Source: Marinomonas arctica (GTDB taxonomy: Bacteria; Pseudomonadota; Gammaproteobacteria; Pseudomonadales; Marinomonadaceae). Taken from it: 64,000 nucleotides of DNA. The stretch's first letter is position 1. Each line of letters opens with the position of its first letter. The stretch covers positions 1-64,000 of the forward strand of contig NZ_QHJF01000031.1 of assembly GCF_003259225.1 (NCBI RefSeq), in the 5' to 3' direction. The position numbers and the translations under genes are program-made. This document shows, in pieces, positions 9,277-17,610 of the stretch. A model generated the notes under the pieces. It saw nothing but the letters and a program-made list of their open reading frames with translations, was not told the DNA's origin and did not search any database.

Positions 9277-9554
9277 TTTTTCAAGCGTCCTAAGATTTGC
9301 TTTCTTGCTTCCTGATTCGAAATGCCTAATCCTTCGGCAAACTGTGATTCAGCGGTGCGTATTTCTTCGAGTAATTCTATTTTTTCTTGCATGGCTTCGT
9401 ATTCAGCCACATCGAGCATGACAGCGACACCTTTGCCACGTTGCGTGATGAGCAAAGGGCGGCGAGTTTCGTTAATTTGTTTAATGAATGACGTCACACC
9501 AGAACGAAATTCTGATAACGGTTGTATGTCTTGATCTAAATTTATACGGCTCAT
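9273..9554 (-). CDS. Phd/YefM-family antitoxin
   Basis: 93 aa from the ATG at 9554; an in-frame ATG at 9566 is less likely because it abuts the operator and has no ribosome site. The N-terminal part (SEFRSGVTSFIKQINETRRPLLITQRGKGVAV then MLDVAEYEAM) is the Phd/YefM DNA-binding fold. The C-terminal helix (EKIELLEEIRTAESQFAEG) should wrap the toxin. It neutralises the downstream toxin and represses its own promoter through the TGTACA operator just upstream. Confidence 0.88.
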   Translation of the reverse strand: MSRINLDQDIQPLSEFRSGVTSFIKQINETRRPLLITQRGKGVAVMLDVAEYEAMQEKIELLEEIRTAESQFAEGLGISNQEARKQILGRLKK

Positions 9555-9565
9555 GCGAAATCTCA

Positions 9566-9587
9566 TTTGTACGTTTATTTGTACAAA
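9566..9587 (-). promoter_or_regulatory. Putative YefM-type operator with two TGTAC cores
   Basis: TTTGTACG starts at 9566 and the palindrome TTTGTACAAA occupies 9578-9587. The two TGTAC(A/G) hexamers at 9568 and 9580 are 12 bp apart. As known for E. coli YefM-YoeB, the antitoxin reads paired TGTACA cores, so this is the probable autoregulatory site. Confidence 0.65.
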
Positions 9588-9660
9588 ATATAGAGCAATA
9601 ATTGCTTATTAACAAGTTGAAGTGTTCTTTGAGGCGCCTAAATAATAGTTCATTTCTATC

Positions 9661-9698
9661 TTGCTTCTCTTCTTTGAAATCTATATTGTACTAGTACA
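9661..9698 (+). promoter_or_regulatory. trpR-trpE-trpG promoter with Trp-box-like operator
   Basis: The 12-bp palindrome TGTACTAGTACA at 9687-9698 contains the CTAG core used by TrpR operators (as in trpO and mtr). A possible -35 TTGCTT (9661-9666) and -10 TATTGT (9684-9689) are 17 bp apart, so the palindrome overlaps the -10 and start region, as expected for repression. Confidence 0.6.
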
Positions 9699-9731
9699 TG
9701 AATACAAACCTTCTTGTGAGAGTTGAATCCT

Positions 9732-9962
9732 ATGAAGGACTTGGTCCAGTTTTTAAGCGAAGTAGATGATAAATTGGTGTTGGAGAAGCGTCTAAAGGTG
9801 CTACTGACTCCGAATGAGATTAATGAAATGGTGAGCCGTTTGAAGATCATTGCTTTGTTAGATGAAGGCGTGCCACAGCGAGACATTGCGAAACAATTAG
9901 GGGTTGGGATTGCCACTGTGACTCGTGGTTCCCGAGCATTGAAGGAATTAAAAGAGATATGA
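9732..9962 (+). CDS. trpR: TrpR-family tryptophan repressor
   Basis: 76 aa from the ATG at 9732, preceded by GTGAGAG at about 10 bp; an in-frame TTG at 9723 is too close to that site. The protein matches TrpR: LLTPNEINEMVSRLKII for the core helices, then the helix-turn-helix VPQRDIAKQLGVGIATVTRGSRAL. With tryptophan bound, such repressors block trp promoters. It is shorter at the N-terminus than E. coli TrpR (108 aa). Its TGA overlaps the trpE start (ATGA), so repressor and target enzymes share one transcript and it is likely autoregulated. Confidence 0.9.
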   Translation: MKDLVQFLSEVDDKLVLEKRLKVLLTPNEINEMVSRLKIIALLDEGVPQRDIAKQLGVGIATVTRGSRALKELKEI

Positions 9963-11383
9963 GTTCATACAACAAAAAGCCGCAGCGCATTACGCTGCCG
10001 CGTAAACCTAAGTACATCACCATCAGTTCTGCCTGCGATTTTTTCGATCTGTTTAAAAAGGTTGAGAAGCGCTTTGATAATTGTTTTATGTTGGAATCCC
10101 TTGGTGAAGAGAGCTTCATTTCCCGCCATTCGATCATTGGCTTTGACCCTGAAAAATTGATCTGGGCCGAAGGCAAGCAGTTGTTTATCCAAGAACGTGA
10201 CGGCAGCACGGAATCGTTTGAATCCGACAATCCGTACTATTTGCTGCGTGATATCGTGCCGCAGAATATTTTGTCGCGGGGCTTTGCGGGTGGTTTAACG
10301 GGTTATATCGGTTACGATAGTATGAATTACTTTGAGCCGACCTTGGATTTGCAATCGAGCGAAATGTTCGACGCGTTTCGTTTTGGTTTGTACAAAGATG
10401 GCCTGATTTTGGACAAGATGACAGGCGAAGTTTTTTACTTCTACTATGAAGACGAGTCTGGTGACGCAAACCGTGTGGGTTTGGTGAACGCCATGATGGC
10501 AGAACCAACGCCTGCAAATGGTCCCTTTGTGGTCACACCAGCGGGTGAGTCCATGAGCAAAGCGGATCATGCGAATGCAGTCGCTAAGGTGAAGCAAGAC
10601 ATCATTGAAGGTAAGATCTTCCAGTGTGAAGTGGGCTTTAAAAAATGGTTCGATATGGAAGGCGATACCATCAACTTGTACGAGCAATTGCGCGAAGTGA
10701 ACCCATCACCGCAAATGTATTACATCAAGTTTGGTGAGCAAAAAGTCATCGGCGCGAGTCCAGAATTGTTATTCCGTGTGCGCCAAGGCGAAATGGAAAC
10801 CTTCCCATTAGCAGGGACGGCGAAGCGTGGTAAAGACGCGGCAGAAGATACGGCCTTTGCCCGTGCTTTGTTGAACGATCCGAAAGAAATCGCCGAACAC
10901 AATATGATTGTTGATCTACATCGTAACGACATCGGCCGTGTGGCGCGCTTCGGTACAGTGAAAGTGCGCAGCTTGATGGATATTAAGCGTTTTAGCCATG
11001 TTCAGCACATTTCCAGTGAGATTGTCGGCATCATGGCGGAAGATCACGACATGTTCTCTGCCTTGGCGAGCAACTTCCCTGCAGGAACTTTGACGGGCGC
11101 GCCAAAAATCGAAGCGATGAAGATCATCGACGATTTGGAAAACGACGGTCGCGGTCCTTACGGCGGTGCGGTTGGTCAGTTCTCTTTCAATGGCGATTGT
11201 ATGTTTGCGATTCCGATTCGTACCGTGTTTGCCAATGGCAACAAAGCCTATGTGCAAACCTGTGGCGGCAACGTGTATGATTCCAATGCCGAAGACGAAT
11301 ACGAAGAAATTCAACGCAAATTTGCTGGCACTAAACGCGTGTTAGACAGTTTCGCCCCAGCCAACACACAAGACAAAGCGTAA
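9959..11383 (+). CDS. trpE: Anthranilate synthase component I
   Basis: 474 aa. With the TrpG glutaminase it converts chorismate and glutamine to anthranilate, the first step of tryptophan synthesis. The chorismate-binding domain fills the C-terminal two thirds: GKIFQCEVGFKK, GASPELLF, PLAGTAKRG, EIAEHNMIVDLHRND, and PAGTLTGAPKIEAM. The N-terminal FMLESLGEESFISRHSIIGF matches the feedback-inhibition region (L/MLES). The GKIFQCEVGFKKWF variant differs from the FQVVLSQRF of enteric TrpE, so it belongs to another TrpE branch. TrpR coupling argues for tryptophan rather than para-aminobenzoate or phenazine synthesis. trpG follows after 11 bp. Confidence 0.9.
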   Translation: MSSYNKKPQRITLPRKPKYITISSACDFFDLFKKVEKRFDNCFMLESLGEESFISRHSIIGFDPEKLIWAEGKQLFIQERDGSTESFESDNPYYLLRDIVPQNILSRGFAGGLTGYIGYDSMNYFEPTLDLQSSEMFDAFRFGLYKDGLILDKMTGEVFYFYYEDESGDANRVGLVNAMMAEPTPANGPFVVTPAGESMSKADHANAVAKVKQDIIEGKIFQCEVGFKKWFDMEGDTINLYEQLREVNPSPQMYYIKFGEQKVIGASPELLFRVRQGEMETFPLAGTAKRGKDAAEDTAFARALLNDPKEIAEHNMIVDLHRNDIGRVARFGTVKVRSLMDIKRFSHVQHISSEIVGIMAEDHDMFSALASNFPAGTLTGAPKIEAMKIIDDLENDGRGPYGGAVGQFSFNGDCMFAIPIRTVFANGNKAYVQTCGGNVYDSNAEDEYEEIQRKFAGTKRVLDSFAPANTQDKA

Positions 11384-11394
11384 GGGAAGCCGAC

Positions 11395-12057
11395 ATGAAA
11401 GTGTATATTATCGACAACTACGATTCCTTCACGTACAACCTGTATCAGTTTATTGGTGAAGTATTAGAAACCGAAAAAAGCCGTGGTGAAATCGACGCCT
11501 TTGAGGTGATTGTTAAACGTAACGACGAGGTGACCTTAGACGATATTCGTGCCGCTGCACCAGATCGCATTATTATCTCCCCAGGGCCAGGTTCCCCAGA
11601 CGACAAGGCTTACTTTGGCGTGTGTGCAGACGTGATATTAGAATTTGGCAAAACCATTCCATTGTTGGGTGTTTGCTTGGGAATGCAGGGTATTTGTCAC
11701 GTATTTGGTGGCAGAGTGGTGAAAGCACCTTTGCCGATGCACGGCAAAACCAGCCCGATCACCCACAATAGTGAAGGTATTTTTCATGACATTCCTGACC
11801 AGCTGGAAGTCATGCGCTATCACTCGCTTATTGCCGAAGCAGAAAGCTTCCCTGACGTGCTAGAAGTCACCGCGTCCGTTGGCGAGTTAAAACAAGCCGA
11901 CTTCAAGGACCTCGCGACGATTCATAAAGGCGGCAAGTTTGAGCTGATGGGCGTGCGTCACAAAGAATACCCGATTCAAGGCATTCAATTTCATCCAGAA
12001 TCCTTTGCAACAGAAGGCGGAAAAGACCTGATCAAAAACTTCTTGTTTCAGGTTTGA
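11395..12057 (+). CDS. trpG: Anthranilate synthase component II, glutamine amidotransferase
   Basis: 220 aa class I glutamine amidotransferase. IDNYDSFTYNL at the start, oxyanion strand SPGPGSP, nucleophile Cys in GVCLGMQGI, and the catalytic His in IQFHPESF are all visible. It supplies ammonia to TrpE. An insertion around ADFKDLATIHKGGKFE makes it longer than a minimal TrpG. It has an AGGGAAGCC ribosome site and ends before a strong terminator, so trpD/trpC are not in this operon. Confidence 0.93.
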   Translation: MKVYIIDNYDSFTYNLYQFIGEVLETEKSRGEIDAFEVIVKRNDEVTLDDIRAAAPDRIIISPGPGSPDDKAYFGVCADVILEFGKTIPLLGVCLGMQGICHVFGGRVVKAPLPMHGKTSPITHNSEGIFHDIPDQLEVMRYHSLIAEAESFPDVLEVTASVGELKQADFKDLATIHKGGKFELMGVRHKEYPIQGIQFHPESFATEGGKDLIKNFLFQV

Positions 12058-12094
12058 TGAGTTCGAAAAGACTCGACTCTTGAAGTAATCGAAA

Positions 12095-12127
12095 AGCAGC
12101 ACTCAGTGATGGGCGCTGCTTTTTTTT
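12095..12127 (+). terminator. Rho-independent terminator after trpG
   Basis: AGCAGC (12095-12100) pairs with GCTGCT (12115-12120), followed directly by seven T. It ends the trpR-trpE-trpG transcript. Confidence 0.8.
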
Positions 12128-12230
12128 AGTCCACAAAATATGCTTGTCTCTTTTGAGAGACTTACCTATAGTTTATGCAGATGTGGAATAAAGCTGTGAA
12201 GGGTCAGAATCCTGGGAAGCTGGAGGATGT

Positions 12231-12764
12231 ATGTTAAAAATTATCGATGTGGATTGGGTTAAAGATCACACCTTAGCATTAACCTTTAGTGACGGATTTG
12301 AGGGTGAGGCAGACTTGTCAGATTACTTTTTAAAGCAGCCATTTGCTAACGTGAAAGATTTTAAACGCTTTGTTTTAACCTCAGACGGCGCTTTGAACTG
12401 GAATGGCAATGAACTTACCGCCACTACACTAAGAGGCTCGACAAAAGGTGCTTATCAGGTACCCGTCTTGCGGTTTGATGTTGAGCAAATGGAAGAGGTG
12501 ATCAAGCAGGCTTCATGGGACTCTATGAAAGAAGGTCGCCCAGATATTTTGCAAGCCGCTATTCGTTCCTATGTTGAGTTATTTGGGCATGGTGTTGTGA
12601 TCGCAAGAGCGGGTATTAAAAGCCGAACCAGTGCTTATCGATCTCTGAAACCTGAAACCAAACCTAACTTTGCCACCTTGGTACAACTCGCTCATGCGGT
12701 GATTGAAATTGCTAAAGAGAGAGTTGGGGAATCGGTGCCAAACTCTGTTACTGTTTCACATTAG
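12231..12764 (+). CDS. DUF2442-domain protein with C-terminal helical domain
   Basis: 177 aa, ATG at 12231 with TGGAGG at 12221-12226. Residues 1-85 look like DUF2442 (IIDVDWVKDHTLALTFSDGFEGEADLSDYF, then WNGNELTATTL), a small beta-rich fold often found in toxin-antitoxin-like loci. The C-terminal half (DILQAAIRSYVELFGHGVVIARAGIKSRTSAYRSL) reads like a degenerate helix-turn-helix of the HigA/probable-addiction-module type. No partner toxin is seen beside it, so this may be a solitary antitoxin-like regulator. Function unknown. Confidence 0.6.
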   Translation: MLKIIDVDWVKDHTLALTFSDGFEGEADLSDYFLKQPFANVKDFKRFVLTSDGALNWNGNELTATTLRGSTKGAYQVPVLRFDVEQMEEVIKQASWDSMKEGRPDILQAAIRSYVELFGHGVVIARAGIKSRTSAYRSLKPETKPNFATLVQLAHAVIEIAKERVGESVPNSVTVSH

Positions 12765-12805
12765 TGTGTTGGTTTCGATCATTTCTGCTCTTAAATGAAA
12801 AAATA

Positions 12806-12837
12806 AACAGTGCTCATTGATGAGCGCTGTTTTTTTT
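12806..12837 (+). terminator. Rho-independent terminator after the DUF2442 gene
   Basis: An 11-bp stem (AACAGTGCTCA at 12806-12816 with TGAGCGCTGTT at 12821-12831, one T-G pair) closes a TTGA loop and runs into an eight-T tract. Confidence 0.85.
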
Positions 12838-12843
12838 GAATTT

Positions 12844-12869
12844 AAATTATAGGTTTAAGCCTATAATTT
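12844..12869 (+). promoter_or_regulatory. 10-bp inverted repeat over a -10 box, likely XRE operator
   Basis: AAATTATAGG (12844-12853) and CCTATAATTT (12860-12869) are perfect inverted arms with a 6-bp spacer. The right arm contains TATAAT (12862-12867), a consensus -10 about 40 bp before the XRE gene, so protein bound here would block transcription. Probably the autoregulatory operator. Confidence 0.6.
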
Positions 12870-12905
12870 ATTAAAATGGCTAACTTATAAAAATCGAGGT
12901 GAATA

Positions 12906-13208
12906 ATGGCTAGAACACTTGATAAGTTAATTTCAGATCAGAAGCCTGAAATAGTAAAAAATGCTCGTAAAAAGGCGGATGACATGGTGCTTGGCATTCA
13001 CCTAGCCCAATTACGCGAACGTATGAAAGTCACTCAAGAAGATATAGCGAAAACGCTGGGCGTGAAGCAACCAACGATTGCGGGAATGGAGCGCAAGGGT
13101 CGTGATGTGAAGTTATCTACCTTGAAACGTTATGTTGAAGGTGCTGGTGGCAAATTAACAGTGAATGTGGAATTGCCAGATGGTAGCCACTATGGGTTTA
13201 ATTTATAG
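12906..13208 (+). CDS. XRE-family DNA-binding protein, HigA-like orphan antitoxin
   Basis: 100 aa, ATG at 12906 with GAGGTG just upstream. Helix-turn-helix at about residues 36-75 (LAQLRERMKVTQEDIAKTLGVKQPTIAGMERKG), then the short strand segment LTVNVELPDG common in RelE/HigB-linked antitoxins. Such antitoxins usually follow a HigB-type toxin, but only a terminator and operator lie upstream and no toxin follows, so it is an orphan. It probably represses its own promoter at 12844-12869. Confidence 0.8.
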   Translation: MARTLDKLISDQKPEIVKNARKKADDMVLGIHLAQLRERMKVTQEDIAKTLGVKQPTIAGMERKGRDVKLSTLKRYVEGAGGKLTVNVELPDGSHYGFNL

Positions 13209-13508
13209 GACGTGTAATGAGTAAAAAAGCTAAATTAGCTCCCTTTTTCGTTTGACTGACAAACAGTGTGTTGTTTGTGTTTCGACTTGATTTTAAATGG
13301 TGTTCAATTCGAGCCTGTTAATATAAAGGTGAGATTTTATATTATGGGTTTGTTTATGCCGTCACTTTTGACTGTTTTGTAGTTAGTTGAAAAGTGTAAA
13401 AGTTTTCTCTGGGTGAGTCGCTATTTTCGTTAAGTGATAAGGAGGGGATGGTTCGCTGAATGGGGTGGTTTTGGTAGAAAGAAGCGGGAGTGGTAAATTT
13501 AAGGTAAT
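13209..13508. other. Gene-free stretch before the group II intron
   Basis: About 300 bp of A+T-rich sequence without a convincing gene. A 12-codon ORF at 13217-13255 directly follows the XRE gene; it may be the stub of a lost partner gene but is too short to name. No repeat or RNA gene is recognised. Confidence 0.5.
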
Positions 13509-13534
13509 AAAAAACCACCCGAAGGTGGTTTTTT
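13509..13534 (+). terminator. Terminator hairpin at the 5' exon edge of the intron
   Basis: AAAACCACC (13511-13519) and GGTGGTTTT (13524-13532) form a 9-bp stem with a CGAA loop and flanking A and T runs, so it can work in both directions. Before the intron arrived it lay about 60 bp beyond the stop of the minus-strand chemoreceptor gene now at 15660, and was probably its terminator. Confidence 0.85.
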
Positions 13535-15626
13535 GTTTGCCCAGCGAAGCTGGCAAACCCGTCAGGTTGAAAGAAACCTGTCTCACCCCGACTGGGGGGA
13601 AGAGAATCCGAATCGCAAGGGCGTTGCTGGCCAACGGCAGGGTCTGAAGGAAGCGATAGGAAGTTAACAGTACACAACGCAAGTGAACCTGCTTCGGCAG
13701 TCTAGGTGGGTAAGCGTGCAAAATAGCGCAAAGCCCGATACTCAGTCAGACCTAGGCTGTGTTTGAGGGTGGCATTGTTAACAGGGCGTCAGAGCAGTAA
13801 CTGGGGAAGCCTGGCATCGAATCCGATCTAGAGTTGGAAGCATACATTCGAGGTGTGAGCCAAGGTGTATGTTGGTGTGAGGTGGCAGATGAATCCGTAG
13901 TAGTGAGTAAGGCTCGGCCAATGAAGCCCAGTAATGGTGTGGAGGAGAAAACTGAGCTGACCAACAGCATGACGTTTGTTGGGGCATCGTTTAGTCAAAA
14001 GCCAATCGATGTTGCGAAGGGAGGAAGTAAGCTTTAAGTCTGTGATGAGCAGATGTTTTTTTTTAGTGGTACACGAACTGATAAATCATTGGGGTCTTCC
14101 TGCGTGGTGATCTGTGGAAGCAGAAAACTGGAGTTGGAAACCGTACGAGGGAGTAGATCTGATACCGTTTAGTAAATTGCCATTGCGCTAGAAGGCTAAA
14201 CCTCAGAGCGAAATAGACCAACATGAAGAAGAAACATTTTGCCTCCACACAGCGCACAACCCAAGAGAAGAAGTATCGAGTGTATTACAGCGTGTATGGT
14301 CACTTGCTGAGTAAGGAGAGACTGTACAAAGGCTTCAAAAAGGTGTGGAAAGCGAAAGGCGCGGCTGGCATAGATAAGCAGAGCCTGAGTGACTTCGCCT
14401 CGAAGTTGAGTGATGAACTGGATCAACTTCTTCTTGAACTGAAAACCAAGCAATACAAACCTCATCCTGTCAGACGGGTAGAAATCCCCAAAGCGGAGGG
14501 TGGAGTGCGATTGCTTGGGATCCCGACCGTTCGGGATCGAGTCGTTCAACAAACCCTAACCGACCTCCTTACGCCCATCTTTGAAGAGCAGTTCCATCCC
14601 TCTAGTTTTGGCTATCGACCAAAGCGAAGCTGTCATGATGCGATCAACAAAGCCACGATGTTTATGCGCCGTTATAGCCTAAACCATGTGGTGGATATGG
14701 ATCTATCAAAGTGCTTTGATCGACTGGATCATGGCTTAATTTTAAAAAGTCTGAGAAAGCGAATCACAGACGGCAGTGTGTTGAAGCTGATAGAACAGTT
14801 CCTAAAAAGTGGCGTAATGGTTGGTACGGATTGGCAAGAAACAGAGCAAGGTAGTCCGCAAGGAGGGGTGATCAGCCCCTTGATAGCAAACGTGTACTTG
14901 GACGAATTTGACCAACAAATGCGTCAACGAGGCCATCGAATCGTGCGCTATGCGGATGACATCTTGATTCTGTGTCGTAGCCGAGTGGGTGCAGAGAATG
15001 CACGAGCACAGGCAACGATCATCTTGGAGAAACAGCTTAAGCTCAAAGTGAACGAAGAAAAGACGCACCTTACGCACAGTCGTGAGGGGGTGAAGTTTTT
15101 AGGAGTGGAAATCGGAAATCGATATACCCGAATCCAAACCAAGAAACTGGACTTGTTCAAACAACGGCTTAAGCAGTTGACCAAACGCAATGGTGGAAAA
15201 CCGTTGAGTGAGGTTATTAAACAGCTGAATCCGCTATTAAGGGGGTTTAGTCAGTACTTCAGGATTGCCAATGCGAGTGGGGAATTCAAGAGAATCGCAC
15301 AATGGTTGAGGAGACGACTGCGTAGTATCCAGCTAAAATTATGGAAAAAACCAAAACGGCTGCATCGTAGGCTCAAACAACTGAGTTATAAGCCGCCGTT
15401 TAAGTATATATCTATGACCAGTTGGAGAAATGCAGCGAGTCCATTAGCGAGCCACGCGATGCCAAACAAATGGTTCGACGAACTAAGATTGGTGAATCTT
15501 GAAGAAGTGAAAACGGGGTATGTGTTCAGTGTTTATACTGAATGGAAGTTTGCATGAGCCGTATACGAGGCCCGTACGTACGGTTCTGTGAGAGGGATGA
15601 GGCGGTAACGCCTCCCCCTACTCGAT
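13535..15626 (+). mobile_element. Group II intron (ribozyme plus intron-encoded protein)
   Basis: About 2.09 kb. The 5' end GTTTGCCCAG at 13535 resembles the GUGYG-CCCAG start of known group II introns (for example Ll.LtrB) and sits immediately after the T run of a terminator. Domain V is at 15556-15588: GAGCCGTA pairs with TACGGTTC, with the AGC triad and a two-base CG bulge. Domain VI follows (15590-15626) with a GAGGCG/CGCCTC stem, a candidate bulged branch A in CCTACTC, and the 3' end at CTCGAT. The ORF lies in domain IV. Insertion next to a terminator and the lack of an endonuclease domain point to a class C-like intron. The element looks intact. Confidence 0.85.
14223..15557 (+). CDS. 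ltrA: Group II intron-encoded reverse transcriptase/maturase
   Basis: 444 aa. Reverse transcriptase blocks are clear: VRLLGIPTVRDRVVQQ, SFGYRPKRSCHDA, VVDMDLSKCFDRLDH, QGSPQGGVISPLIANVYLDEF and the catalytic YADD at 243-246. The maturase/thumb region follows (VKFLGVEIG, LNPLLRGFSQYFR). There is no C-terminal HNH endonuclease with Cys pairs, so mobility would use a nick or replication fork. It helps the intron fold and splice and copies it into new sites. The stop lies two bases inside domain V. No good ribosome site precedes the ATG at 14223. Confidence 0.95.
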   Translation: MKKKHFASTQRTTQEKKYRVYYSVYGHLLSKERLYKGFKKVWKAKGAAGIDKQSLSDFASKLSDELDQLLLELKTKQYKPHPVRRVEIPKAEGGVRLLGIPTVRDRVVQQTLTDLLTPIFEEQFHPSSFGYRPKRSCHDAINKATMFMRRYSLNHVVDMDLSKCFDRLDHGLILKSLRKRITDGSVLKLIEQFLKSGVMVGTDWQETEQGSPQGGVISPLIANVYLDEFDQQMRQRGHRIVRYADDILILCRSRVGAENARAQATIILEKQLKLKVNEEKTHLTHSREGVKFLGVEIGNRYTRIQTKKLDLFKQRLKQLTKRNGGKPLSEVIKQLNPLLRGFSQYFRIANASGEFKRIAQWLRRRLRSIQLKLWKKPKRLHRRLKQLSYKPPFKYISMTSWRNAASPLASHAMPNKWFDELRLVNLEEVKTGYVFSVYTEWKFA

Positions 15627-15659
15627 ATATCAAAATAAGCGCTGTGACATTAAACCAGA

Positions 15660-17282
15660 TTAAGCAAAACGAAATTTTTTGATTTGATCGCTCAAGGCGT
15701 CAGTCATGTCAGTGATCATTTTACTGCTCTGCGACACTTGACGTGAGTCTTCCAAAACTTTTTCTGAGACGGTTCGGATTCCCATTAAACTGTGGTTTAT
15801 TTCTTCTGCCACAGCACCTTGTTGCTCTGCGGCTGAGGCGATTTGCATACTGCGGCCTGAAACATCATCAATTTGTTCTAAGATAGTTTTTAGGTTTTCA
15901 ACCGCGATGCCTAAGCTATCGGCTCCTTGGCCTGCTTGCTGAGTACTGGCAGACATGGAGGAGGAAGCCGCTTTTGATTGTTCTTGCAGCTTTTCAATGA
16001 TGGCTCGAATTTCAACCGTTGATCCTTGAGTGCGGCTAGCAAGAGTACGAACTTCATCGGCAACAACGGCAAAGCCACGTCCGGTTTCGCCCGCACGAGC
16101 CGCTTCAATGGCGGCGTTCAGCGCTAATAAATTGGTTTGTTCTGAAATGGCGCCAATCACACCGAGCACAGAGTCAATGTCGTTTGTTTGTGCGAGTAAT
16201 TGGTTAATGACTTCGTTGGCACTGATCATTTTTTGCGTCAAATCTTGAATATTGTTGTTGGTTGTATTGATGTCATGATTGCTTTTTTGAGTTGTGTTAT
16301 GCGCTGACTGAGACAGGTCGGCCGTATCTTTAGCGTGTTGAGCCACTTGATTAATCGACTGAGACATTTCATTCATAGCAGAAGAAAGTTGCTCAACTTC
16401 GAGGAATTGTTGATTCATGCCTTGTTGCGTGTGCATAGAGCTACTGTGCATGGTGACACAAACTGTTTGCAGTTCTACAATGGCATGTGCCACTCTTGTT
16501 AATGTGGTGTTTAGCGATGCAGAGACGGTATTGGCAGCGCTGGCCAGTAAGCCAATTTCATCGCCACGGGCCAAATTCAGCTGCTTGGTCATATCGCCTT
16601 CTGCAATGTGCTGCAGATGGGTGGTCACCAGTTTTAGTGGGCGAGTAATGTTTCTTACTGTTACCACACTCAATATTAAGGCAAGTAGAATTAAGCTTGA
16701 TTCAATGACCGCAGATTGAGTAAAGGTCGACCAAAAATCCGCCTTTACATCACTGTAAAAAACACCGCTACCAATCAGCCAGCCCCAAGGTTGATAGCCT
16801 TTCACATAAGAGACTTTCTCTTCAGGTGTCGTCACATTGGGACCTAGGTAGGCATATTCCACATAGCCTTCGTTCTGCTTTTTAACCACATCAACCATGG
16901 CTTGCCACTGATGCTTACCATTGGGGTCGGTCACGTTCTTCATGCTCTTGCCGTTTAATTCGGGTTTTAAAGGGTGCATGACTAAGTTTGTGTCCATGTC
17001 ATTTACCCAAAAGTATCCATCGTCACCAAAGCGCAATGCCGATAAGGCTGCTAGAGCTTGTTTTTTGGCTTCTTCTTCACCTAGGACCGGGGCTTGTGTT
17101 GCATAGTAGACGAGCAATGAATGGGCGTTACTTACTTGTTCTTTAACTTGCAGTTTACGATTGTTGAGTTGCTCCTTATACAAACCGCTATATGCGATAC
17201 CTTCAAATACAATCAGAAGAGCCACCAGCGTGCTGATCAATATCCACAATTTCTGACTTACTTTAAGATTGGTAAGAGTCAT
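15660..17282 (-). CDS. Methyl-accepting chemotaxis protein with a periplasmic Cache domain
   Basis: 540 aa. TM1 at about 11-32, a periplasmic sCache-type sensor (about 35-190: [50 protein letters not shown]), TM2 at about 190-212, HAMP to about 265, then the signalling domain with the hairpin tip [25 protein letters not shown]. Cache receptors of this kind usually sense small organic acids or amines; the ligand is unknown. A close paralogue of the same length lies at 36078-37700. The terminator that served this gene is probably the hairpin now split off by the group II intron. Confidence 0.93.
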   Translation of the reverse strand: MTLTNLKVSQKLWILISTLVALLIVFEGIAYSGLYKEQLNNRKLQVKEQVSNAHSLLVYYATQAPVLGEEEAKKQALAALSALRFGDDGYFWVNDMDTNLVMHPLKPELNGKSMKNVTDPNGKHQWQAMVDVVKKQNEGYVEYAYLGPNVTTPEEKVSYVKGYQPWGWLIGSGVFYSDVKADFWSTFTQSAVIESSLILLALILSVVTVRNITRPLKLVTTHLQHIAEGDMTKQLNLARGDEIGLLASAANTVSASLNTTLTRVAHAIVELQTVCVTMHSSSMHTQQGMNQQFLEVEQLSSAMNEMSQSINQVAQHAKDTADLSQSAHNTTQKSNHDINTTNNNIQDLTQKMISANEVINQLLAQTNDIDSVLGVIGAISEQTNLLALNAAIEAARAGETGRGFAVVADEVRTLASRTQGSTVEIRAIIEKLQEQSKAASSSMSASTQQAGQGADSLGIAVENLKTILEQIDDVSGRSMQIASAAEQQGAVAEEINHSLMGIRTVSEKVLEDSRQVSQSSKMITDMTDALSDQIKKFRFA

Positions 17283-17610
17283 ATTGTTTCATCCTAGTCA
17301 TATGTTTTTGAATTACATGGGGATTCAAGCAAGATATTAGCCAAGGTGTGTGACTGGCTGATGAAAAATGAATACTGAGTTAAATGGCTTGTTTGAACCT
17401 TACTTTTTATGATTTGCAAACTCTTGACATCTATATCGCAGCAGTAAAAATGCTTCTCAATGCCTTGTTTTAGTGCGTGATGACATTTGTGGTTTTATGG
17501 CGCATTATTATTCAATGCTTTATGCTCATCGGGATAGTTTCGACTTATTCATCCTGATTTACCTATTTTTATTTGCCCATTTTTACTTATCTACTTTCAA
17601 AGGCCCAACC
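17283..17610. other. Intergenic region between divergent chemoreceptor and amidohydrolase genes
   Basis: 328 bp that should hold promoters for both genes. A TTGACA at 17424-17429 with an A/T-rich stretch 15-16 bp on is a weak candidate for the amidohydrolase. The amidohydrolase frame stays open back to 17473, but that extension is hydrophobic and not family-like, so it is left out. No RNA gene or repeat is recognised. Confidence 0.4.

Noticed and set aside
17340..17470. Sigma-28 promoter for the chemoreceptor genes
   Set aside because: Only fragments resembling the flagellar -10 are present; -35 elements do not match.
17473..17610. 46-codon N-terminal extension of the amidohydrolase
   Set aside because: Hydrophobic, unlike the family, and the better ribosome site is at the ATG at 17611.
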